A DNA stretch of 45,905 nucleotides from Lachnospiraceae bacterium (GTDB lineage: Bacteria > Bacillota > Clostridia > Lachnospirales > Lachnospiraceae), in NCBI GenBank assembly GCA_017622875.1, contig JAGAQG010000029.1:1-45905 (forward strand), read 5' to 3'. The position numbers and the translations under genes were made by a program. Below the pieces are notes generated by a model. That model was not told where the DNA came from. It saw only the letters and a program-made list of their open reading frames with translations, and ran no database searches. This document shows positions 40,335-45,905 of the stretch, piece after piece. How positions within the stretch are numbered: the first letter of the stretch is position 1; each line of letters starts with the position of its first letter.

Positions 40335-41642
40335 TTATTCTAATGAGCTTCCTTCATTTACATTGCTAACAAATGTAGCAAGTTTTTCTGCTGCATTTTC
40401 ATGTGTAACTTCGCCGGCAACGATTGCTTTACCAAATGCTTCAGCTGGTGACCACCAGTTGTTCATAGCAGTTACTAATGGCTGCGCTACAGATGTGTTG
40501 TTAACTGTATCTGTGATTGCGCTAAGCATAACATCATCGATACCTGTAGAATCAAGAGGTACTACGCCACGAACTTCGTAACGGATTTTCTGGCATTCAG
40601 CGCTTCCTAAGTATGCAGCGAGAGCTACTGCTACATCCATGTTTTCACATGTTGGGTTAACGCCAAGAGCTTTAGATCCAGCATAAGATTTCATTGTACC
40701 TGTGTATTCGCCAGCTGTGAAAGATGGAAGCTGAGCACATGCGAAGTTTTCGCCAAGAGCTTCTTCGATTGCTCCACGATCCCAGGAACCTGTGAAGAAT
40801 GCACCAAGTTTTCCTTCTGCAAAGAGAGCGATTGCTTTACCAGCTTCTTCGTTAGACTGGTTTGCGAATTTAGGATTTGCAGCAAGGTCTACTAAGTAGT
40901 TTGTTACTGCTAAGCCCTTTTCGTCATCGAAATCACATGGCTGTGATCCGTCTGTACCATCAGCACCAAACATTGTTCCGCCAACTCCATAGTAGAAAGA
41001 TGGGATATACCAGCTGTTTCCTAAGCAGAAGCATACGTTAGTAACATCATCACCAAGGTCTTTTGCTAACATAACGTCAAGATCTTTTACTTCTTCAGCT
41101 GTGAATTTGCTGCTGTCATAGAACATGAACCATCCATTGTATGCATATGGAACGCCGTAAACGCCGCCTTCATATGTAACTGTGTTCATTATAGATTCAG
41201 AGTTTGCTGCCTGAATAGCTTCAAGGTTTGTACCACCAAGTTTAGCGATTGCACCTGCTTCAACTAAAATTGGTAACTGGTCGTTTGCATACATATAAAC
41301 GTCTGCTGCTGCATCAACGTCTTTTGTTACTTCATCTTTAGCAACGTCTTCACCACATACACCATATTCAAATGTGATGTTCCATTCTGGATGAGCTTCG
41401 TTGAAAGCTTCACACATAGCTGCAAGAATACCATTGTCATATCCTTCAACTGCTGCCTGGTCTTCCTGTGGACCCCATACTGTTAAAGTTACATCTTTAA
41501 CTTCAACTTCTGCTGCTTCTTCTGTTACTTCATCTGTTGCTGCCGGAGCATCAGCTGCTTCTTCTGTGCTGCCACATCCTACTGCAAGAGATGCAAGCAT
41601 CGCTGTAGCAAGGATCATAGAAAGCATTTTCTTTAACTTCAT
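40335..41642 (-). CDS. malE: MalE-type maltodextrin-binding lipoprotein
   Basis: About 435 residues. Lipoprotein signal with lipobox AVGC (Cys23), then an Ala/Glu-rich linker (EEAADAPAATDEVTEEAAEV, 20 residues) and a family 1 binding fold: VTLTVWGPQEDQAAVEGYD, FNEAHPEWNITFEYG, ALFAEGKLGAFFTGSWDRGA (20 residues) and YAGSKALGVN. The last block, with SWD, is typical of maltodextrin binders. AGGAGG stands nine bases before the ATG at 41642; frames upstream to 41720 cross the promoter and are excluded. It begins the maltodextrin uptake operon. The gene is visibly more G/C- and Ala-rich than its neighbours, as is usual for highly expressed binding proteins. Confidence 0.95.
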   Translation of the reverse strand: MKLKKMLSMILATAMLASLAVGCGSTEEAADAPAATDEVTEEAAEVEVKDVTLTVWGPQEDQAAVEGYDNGILAAMCEAFNEAHPEWNITFEYGVCGEDVAKDEVTKDVDAAADVYMYANDQLPILVEAGAIAKLGGTNLEAIQAANSESIMNTVTYEGGVYGVPYAYNGWFMFYDSSKFTAEEVKDLDVMLAKDLGDDVTNVCFCLGNSWYIPSFYYGVGGTMFGADGTDGSQPCDFDDEKGLAVTNYLVDLAANPKFANQSNEEAGKAIALFAEGKLGAFFTGSWDRGAIEEALGENFACAQLPSFTAGEYTGTMKSYAGSKALGVNPTCENMDVAVALAAYLGSAECQKIRYEVRGVVPLDSTGIDDVMLSAITDTVNNTSVAQPLVTAMNNWWSPAEAFGKAIVAGEVTHENAAEKLATFVSNVNEGSSLE

Positions 41643-41694
41643 AATCTTAATCCTCCTTAATATATTTTGACCGGTTCTCTCCCGTGCCCGTAAG

Positions 41695-41724
41695 ATTATA
41701 GTTTCATGATAACCGAACATTCAA
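41695..41724 (-). promoter_or_regulatory. Promoter of the malE operon with a shared GTTCGGT motif
   Basis: TTGAAT (41724-41719), 18 bp, TATAAT (41700-41695) on the minus strand. GTTCGGT (41718-41712) directly follows the -35 box and lies 11 bases before the -10 box. The same GTTCGGT-N11-TATA(A/T)T arrangement precedes the yesN-like gene. Confidence 0.7.
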
Positions 41725-41756
41725 ATTTTTTATATATCAAGAATTTTAGATTAATA

Positions 41757-43475
41757 TTAAATTTCTTTTTTTCTTATTGGAAAATGAAGCCTCATTATGG
41801 TTCCCTTGCCTGGTTCGCTGTTTACCTCCATCTTATACTCTTCACCATAAAAAAGCTGAATCCTTTCGCAGACATTTCTTACTCCATAACCTTTGGATTC
41901 TACCGTAAGAATCTGTTTTGCAGTCACCGCATCCATTCCATCTCCATTGTCTTCCACCGAAAACCAGATACACCCTTCCTGCTGCCATCCACGGATTTCA
42001 ATTTTTCCACGTTCCCCATCCGTTTTTTTCTCTACTCCATGCAGGATTGCATTTTCTACCAGTGGCTGCAGGATCAGATTCAGCGATTCACAATTCAAAA
42101 TTTCAGGGTCGATCACAAATTCATAATCAAAATCATTGTCATGCATCATACTCTGAATTTCCAGGTATGCTTTCGTATTTTTCAGCTCATCCTCCACACG
42201 CAATGTGTTTCTCCCCTTATTCAGAGCAGTCCGATAAAAAGTAGACATTGCAAGCGTCATCTTACTGATATCATGCTCACCGGCGGTGATCGCTTTCCAG
42301 TTGATCATAGACAATGTATTATATAGAAAATGCGGATTGATCTGCGCCTGCAGTGCCTTCATTTCAAGCTCCTTTTGGGTAATCTTGCTTACATACACTT
42401 CATTGATCAGAGTCCGGATCTGCGCAAGCATTTTTCCAAACCCCCGGTATAACTGCCCAATCTCATCCTGCGCGTCACTGGTTACCTGAACCTCCATATT
42501 CCCATTCTCGACATCCAGCATATTTTTCGTCAGTTTTTCAATACGTCCGCTCAGCTGCGCTATGAATATATAAGCAATTGCCAGACCCACAAGGCATAAA
42601 AGTGCTGTCAGACCGATCATATTTCTGATCGGATGCATTTCGTTCCCAATAATGCTTTTCGGCTGATACAACCAGATCGTCCAACCACTGGAACTGCCTG
42701 ATTCCTGTGAAATAATTGTATAATCAGAATCACTTCCTTTTGCCTTTTCTTCTACAAATTCCCCGTAAGCCAATGCATAATTCTGATTGTCTTCCGAAAA
42801 TCTGCTGGTAGAATATATTATCTGTCCAACCTTATCTGTGATGTACACACCATATTCAGAGGTCAGGGTCTGTTCGTAAGGCTCAAACAGTTTATCATAA
42901 TTTACCTTAATGCAAAGAATGCATGGATTCCCGGATTTTGTCTCTACCGGCATTGTCCTTGCTGCAAGCATTTCCCGGTTTTCTACATCCACATACCATC
43001 CAAGTCCTTTGGTAAACTGCACCGACTGGTACCACACCTGATGTGTAATTTCACTTAACGGAGCAATGGTTGTATCATGCTTTACCATTCCATTATCTGT
43101 ATAGATCGTTACTTTTGTTATATCTGTATGAAAGTATTTGGTAGACTGCAGAAGAGGGTCAATAACTTCTGTCATCTGCACATACTGTTCATAAGGACTT
43201 TCATATTCTTTTTCAAGAGCTTTCGCCAGATTCTGGTCAACCGTAATATAATCCGAAAGGTTTGTGTACGATTCCAGACTTGCATCCATAGCAGCAACTG
43301 ACTGATATAAGTAAGATTTCAAATTCAGCTCTTCCTTATCTTTAATAATGATATTCATCTGATAAAAGCTGAATAAAAACAATACAAATACCGGCAAAAG
43401 ACAAAAGCCGCTGTAAAACAGCAGCATTTTATGTCTTATTTTTACATTATTGATCCACTTTCGGAGTCTCTTCAT
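41757..43475 (-). CDS. YesM-type sensor histidine kinase
   Basis: About 572 residues. A membrane helix (about 16-36), an outer sensor region of about 250 residues, a second helix (about 290-310) and a HAMP linker are followed by the His_kinase/HATPase pair of the YesM family: LQAQINPHFLYNTLSMINW (phospho-accepting His), LQPLVENAILHGV, and VEDNGDGM. It is the partner of the response regulator overlapping it by 29 bases. GGAG precedes the ATG at 43475; extension to 43607 runs into the regulator gene and is excluded. Position next to malE argues that it senses maltodextrins or the loaded binding protein. Confidence 0.94.
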   Translation of the reverse strand: MKRLRKWINNVKIRHKMLLFYSGFCLLPVFVLFLFSFYQMNIIIKDKEELNLKSYLYQSVAAMDASLESYTNLSDYITVDQNLAKALEKEYESPYEQYVQMTEVIDPLLQSTKYFHTDITKVTIYTDNGMVKHDTTIAPLSEITHQVWYQSVQFTKGLGWYVDVENREMLAARTMPVETKSGNPCILCIKVNYDKLFEPYEQTLTSEYGVYITDKVGQIIYSTSRFSEDNQNYALAYGEFVEEKAKGSDSDYTIISQESGSSSGWTIWLYQPKSIIGNEMHPIRNMIGLTALLCLVGLAIAYIFIAQLSGRIEKLTKNMLDVENGNMEVQVTSDAQDEIGQLYRGFGKMLAQIRTLINEVYVSKITQKELEMKALQAQINPHFLYNTLSMINWKAITAGEHDISKMTLAMSTFYRTALNKGRNTLRVEDELKNTKAYLEIQSMMHDNDFDYEFVIDPEILNCESLNLILQPLVENAILHGVEKKTDGERGKIEIRGWQQEGCIWFSVEDNGDGMDAVTAKQILTVESKGYGVRNVCERIQLFYGEEYKMEVNSEPGKGTIMRLHFPIRKKEI

Positions 43476-44997
43476 AGGCCTCTCCTTTATCACGATATTT
43501 CTGCGGACTGATTCCGTAATATTCTCTGAAATTCTGACAGAAATAAGATGTATTGGAGTAGCCGACCTTTTCGCTGATCTGTACAATTTTTTCGTGAGTA
43601 TTCTCAAGCATTTCTCTTGCCTTCTCCATACGGTACGCTTTGATAAACTTACTTAAATTCTGTCCGGTTTCCTTTCGGAAGATCGTACTTAAGTAGCTCG
43701 GCGCCAGGTATACATGCTCCGCCAGAAGTTCTACACTTAATTCCTCTCCATAATGAGCATAAATATATCGTTTCACTGCTTCTACTTCACGGCGTATGCT
43801 TCCGGAATCCTTCTGTACATATTTTTCAAACAGATCAATGTTTTTTTCAATAATCTTTTTAATCTCAAGAATCCCTGTTGCACGATACAAAAGATCTACT
43901 TCTTCATTTATGTCACTTTCCGATTTTTCCGGGATTGCTTCGCATATGATTTTCAGAAGATTCGTAAACATAAATTTCACGTAAATCTGCGAAAATCTCT
44001 GGCTCTGACTATAATTTGCAAAAAGTCTCTCAAAGTGTTCCCTCAGGCTGACCATGTCCTTAGATCGAACATCCTGTTTCAACTGACGCATTAAAGTATC
44101 ATCATCAATACAGATTTCTTCAATACATTCTGTTTCATTTTGGGCCATATAAATGCTGCTGTCCAGGCTGTAGAACCGATGCTCCATTAAAACTTCCAGC
44201 TCTTTATATCGTTCCGGAATCTGTGTACAGTCACTGATACCGGAAGAGATTGCCACATAGCATTTTAATGCTCCTGCACATTTTTTCTGAATATTCTCAC
44301 ATATATTAGAGGCAATCAGCTTCCAGTCCGTACATTCTTCTTTAAAAAACAAAATACTTTCTCTGGAATTTAAATTCAGGTAATCCACTTCTTTTTGTAT
44401 GCCCCAGGCATCAAATGGTACTTCTGAGAAGTCCGCATTCGAAAAAAAGTCTCCATTCAATACGATCAGCATCATTCTGCAATACTCGTTCAAAAATCCC
44501 ATCGAATAATATCCGGTAAACATATTTTCCAGTTCTGATATTGGTGTTCCATTCAAAATAGAATTCAATACATATTCTTTAAAGAATAGGATCCTGCTCT
44601 GACGGCTTGTCTCAACTTTCCTCTTTGCATCCAGATCTTCCAACATCTTATTCATGGATGACTGAAATTCCTCCGGGTCTACCGGTTTTAAGATATATTC
44701 TTCCACTCCGAATTTCATAGCTTTTTTCGCATAGGAAAACTCACCATATCCGGAAATAATGATCTTTACCATGTCAGGGTGTTCCTGATACACATTTTCC
44801 AGCAGCTCCAGTCCATCCATAAACGGCATTTTTACATCGGTTATTAAAATATCCGCCTGGTTGTTCTGCAGCCACGCCACAGCTTCTTTCCCATTAACCG
44901 CCTCGTAAATTTCAAAAGAGCGATCCAGCTGACCAAGTAAAAATTTCAAACCAACTCTTTCAATTTTCTCATCGTCCACAATTAAAATACGATACAT
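43447..44997 (-). CDS. YesN-type response regulator with AraC DNA-binding domain
   Basis: 516 residues. Receiver domain (1-120) with VDDE, phosphorylation site Asp54 (LITDVKMPF), and LKPVD; a long helical middle region (about 130-400); and an AraC-type C-terminus with ELLAEHVYLAPSYLSTIF, EKVGYSNTSYFCQNFREYYG (20 residues) and SPQKYR. Such regulators activate adjacent oligosaccharide genes after phosphorylation. GAGGAG lies about six bases before the ATG. It starts an operon with the kinase. Its promoter shares a motif with that of malE, suggesting autoregulation and control of the starch locus. Confidence 0.95.
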   Translation of the reverse strand: MYRILIVDDEKIERVGLKFLLGQLDRSFEIYEAVNGKEAVAWLQNNQADILITDVKMPFMDGLELLENVYQEHPDMVKIIISGYGEFSYAKKAMKFGVEEYILKPVDPEEFQSSMNKMLEDLDAKRKVETSRQSRILFFKEYVLNSILNGTPISELENMFTGYYSMGFLNEYCRMMLIVLNGDFFSNADFSEVPFDAWGIQKEVDYLNLNSRESILFFKEECTDWKLIASNICENIQKKCAGALKCYVAISSGISDCTQIPERYKELEVLMEHRFYSLDSSIYMAQNETECIEEICIDDDTLMRQLKQDVRSKDMVSLREHFERLFANYSQSQRFSQIYVKFMFTNLLKIICEAIPEKSESDINEEVDLLYRATGILEIKKIIEKNIDLFEKYVQKDSGSIRREVEAVKRYIYAHYGEELSVELLAEHVYLAPSYLSTIFRKETGQNLSKFIKAYRMEKAREMLENTHEKIVQISEKVGYSNTSYFCQNFREYYGISPQKYRDKGEAYEETPKVDQ

Positions 44998-45034
44998 CCC
45001 GTTCTCCTCGTCTTCCCAAACATCTGTCTATAAT

Positions 45035-45058
45035 AATATAACATTCTTTTGACCGAAC
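45035..45058 (-). promoter_or_regulatory. Promoter region of the yesN-like gene with GTTCGGT motif
   Basis: GTTCGGT (45058-45052), 11 bases, TATATT (45040-45035) on the minus strand, exactly as in the malE promoter. The -35 position (ATGGTA) is weak. Plus-strand TTTTGACCG (45047-45055) also recurs in the malE leader at 41665-41673. Confidence 0.5.
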
Positions 45059-45082
45059 TACCATAAAAAAAAGCGCATTTGC

Positions 45083-45129
45083 AAAAGCAGAAGAGGGACT
45101 GCCATATTGACAATCCCTCCTCTGCTTTT
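45083..45129 (-). terminator. Terminator of the FIVAR protein gene
   Basis: AAAAGCAGAAGAGGGACTG (45083-45101) pairs with CAATCCCTCCTCTGCTTTT (45111-45129) with two mismatches. It lies about 24 bases after the stop of the truncated gene and before the yesN-like promoter. The minus-strand T-run forms the stem base. Confidence 0.75.
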
Positions 45130-45152
45130 CTTAGTTTGAAAGCTTCAATGTG

Positions 45153-45716
45153 TTATTTTACTGTAATTTCTATTGCTTTCGTCACAACTTCAGTTCCATT
45201 GGCCTGTACATTAAATATCAGAGTTCCAATTTCATCTGCCGGAAAATCTACCAGCCAGATTTTCACTGTTTCTCCGGTGTTTAATGTCTGCACCTTTCCT
45301 GTACAAAGTGTTAATTCTTCATCGACCAGTGATTCATCAGATTTAATTTTAGCTATCTCTAATGTTGCAACATCCGGTGTAGTTGTAATTCTTAAGCCAA
45401 TCTGTTTTCCATATCTTGCTGTTTCCGTAAGCTTTTCGATTTTAACAAATTCCGTAGTATTTGCAGCTGTAACCAATTTTGACTGTACATTCATAAATTT
45501 TGCAACCAGTGCATTGATTTCATCTTCCGAAAGTGTGCTTTGGTTGGCTGCCTGCGCTTCTGCTAAGATAGCCGCATACTCTGCCCATGATTCATTTGTG
45601 TAGCTTCCCTGCTCTTTATCTGCATAGCTGATCACTTCCTGAAGACGGTTGATTGTTGGTATATGTGTATACCATGATGCCGGGGTCAGAACATAGTGTT
45701 TTCTGTGTCTGACCCG
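45153..45716 (-). pseudogene. C-terminal remnant of a FIVAR-type surface protein
   Basis: Only the end of the protein is present. The open frame begins after a stop (TAG, 45719-45717) and passes through the hairpin at 45681-45716 before reading PASWYTHIPTINRLQEVIS, then a FIVAR-like helical block (ESWAEYAAILAEAQAANQ; LSEDEINALVAKFMNVQ) and a beta-rich end (VKIWLVDFPADEIGTLIF). There is no signal peptide and no start with a good ribosome site; a GTG at 45635 lies in the middle of the domain. FIVAR domains occur in Gram-positive surface and polysaccharide-degrading proteins. No LPXTG or surface anchor is at the end. The upstream part appears replaced or cut off. Confidence 0.7.
45681..45716. 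mobile_element. Hairpin at probable insertion-sequence end
   Basis: GGGTCAGA (45683-45690) pairs with TCTGACCC (45708-45715). It marks the point where the FIVAR frame becomes broken, and the right-hand sequence looks unrelated. Hairpins at element ends occur in IS200/IS605-type elements, but no transposase motif was identified, so the call is tentative. It lies within 220 bases of the window edge. Confidence 0.4.
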
Positions 45717-45808
45717 CTAAAAGAACCTTGAAAATTTAATATTTGACAGTAGATTTGTTATAAGAATGTATTGTTGATGGTCATTTCTTACTATTTCTTC
45801 GGTGTATT

Positions 45809-45904
45809 TTACACTAATACTGGATTTGGAGCATAATTACCCAAGCCCTTTCGGAATCCAAAGAGCTTTCTGAAATTTAATGCAGCTATTTTACTTCCGA
45901 AGAA
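45809..45904 (-). CDS. Partial reading frame at the right edge, possible transposase end
   Basis: Thirty-one codons enter from the right edge and end at TAA (45811-45809). The peptide FFGSKIAALNFRKLF then GFRKGLGNYAPNPVLV looks like a basic protein end, and the other two frames of this strand are closed. No family could be recognised. Its position next to the hairpin fits the last part of an insertion-sequence transposase. Between it and the hairpin (45717-45808) nothing is seen except AT-rich DNA. Confidence 0.35.
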   Translation of the reverse strand, partial: FFGSKIAALNFRKLFGFRKGLGNYAPNPVLV

Positions 45905-45905
45905 A

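Noticed and set aside
41706-42326. 206-residue plus-strand frame opposite the YesM-type kinase gene
   Set aside because: Antisense of the conserved ATPase domain, with no ribosome site.
1-45905. CRISPR arrays, tRNA genes, prophage
   Set aside because: No regularly spaced repeats, cloverleaf-like segments or phage structural genes were seen in reading both strands.

Overview
The window reads as chromosomal DNA of a low-G+C Gram-positive Clostridia member, most likely a Lachnospiraceae gut commensal of the Blautia/Dorea/Mediterraneibacter kind. The reasons are the B. subtilis-type large SRP RNA with an Alu domain, bofA and yaaL relatives, a Gram-positive Tad pilus set with DUF5702 and DUF6382-FHA proteins, consensus AGGAGG ribosome sites, and starch-use genes controlled by a YesM/YesN-type two-component system. 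No tRNA, CRISPR array, prophage or complete insertion sequence was seen. Apart from the left-hand TetR gene, the AraC gene and the DUF2508 gene, all genes lie on the minus strand. Family calls come from reading motifs and from memory of the families; no database was searched.

Layout, left to right. (1) 1-4.2 kb: a TetR regulator, a convergent short-chain dehydrogenase, and an OmpR-type response regulator / histidine kinase / small membrane protein operon. The dehydrogenase and the two-component operon share an 11-bp-period repeat placed at the same distance from the -10 box. (2) 4.2-7.3 kb: CvpA-like, DUF5711-like and a LysM membrane protein whose cytoplasmic half looks like an MPN/JAMM domain without its metal ligands. 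(3) 7.4-11.1 kb: a compact pfkA-dnaX-ybaB-recR operon with a clear promoter and terminator. (4) 11.2-19.3 kb: a sugar cassette (lipoprotein, ABC ATPase, permease, L-fucose/L-arabinose isomerase-like protein, L-rhamnose mutarotase-like protein), a FAD oxidoreductase and a divergent AraC regulator. A 32-bp element (28/32 identical) lies in front of both the transporter operon and the FAD gene. (5) 19.3-30.4 kb: SRP RNA, tRNA adenosine deaminase, rsmA and tatD, then a nearly gapless Tad pilus operon (TadZ, CpaF, TadB, TadC, a 58-aa Flp1-like pilin, DUF5702, two TadE-like proteins, prepilin peptidase, FHA protein) with a roughly 218-nt leader. (6) 30.5-31.1 kb: bofA-like and yaaL-like (DUF2508) genes, elsewhere neighbours of recR. 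(7) 31.1-45 kb: a starch/maltodextrin locus: type I pullulanase, cytoplasmic GH13 enzyme, a second solute-binding lipoprotein, an alpha-amylase lipoprotein, MalG, MalF, MalE, and a YesM-type kinase with a YesN-type regulator. (8) 45.1-45.9 kb: the C-terminal remnant of a FIVAR-type surface protein, cut off next to a hairpin and a second partial reading frame, probably an insertion-sequence end.

How the parts work together. The surface amylase lipoprotein would cut starch outside the cell, MalE-MalF-MalG would import maltodextrins with an ATPase encoded elsewhere, and the cytoplasmic pullulanase and GH13 enzyme would finish degradation, feeding glycolysis. The sensor pair is the likely controller, since its own promoter and the malE promoter share GTTCGGT-N11-TATA(A/T)T. 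The rhamnose/fucose-like cassette is a separate catabolic unit under the AraC protein. The Tad operon would build a surface pilus; its last genes run straight into essential RNA-modification genes, which have their own promoter inside the end of the FHA gene.
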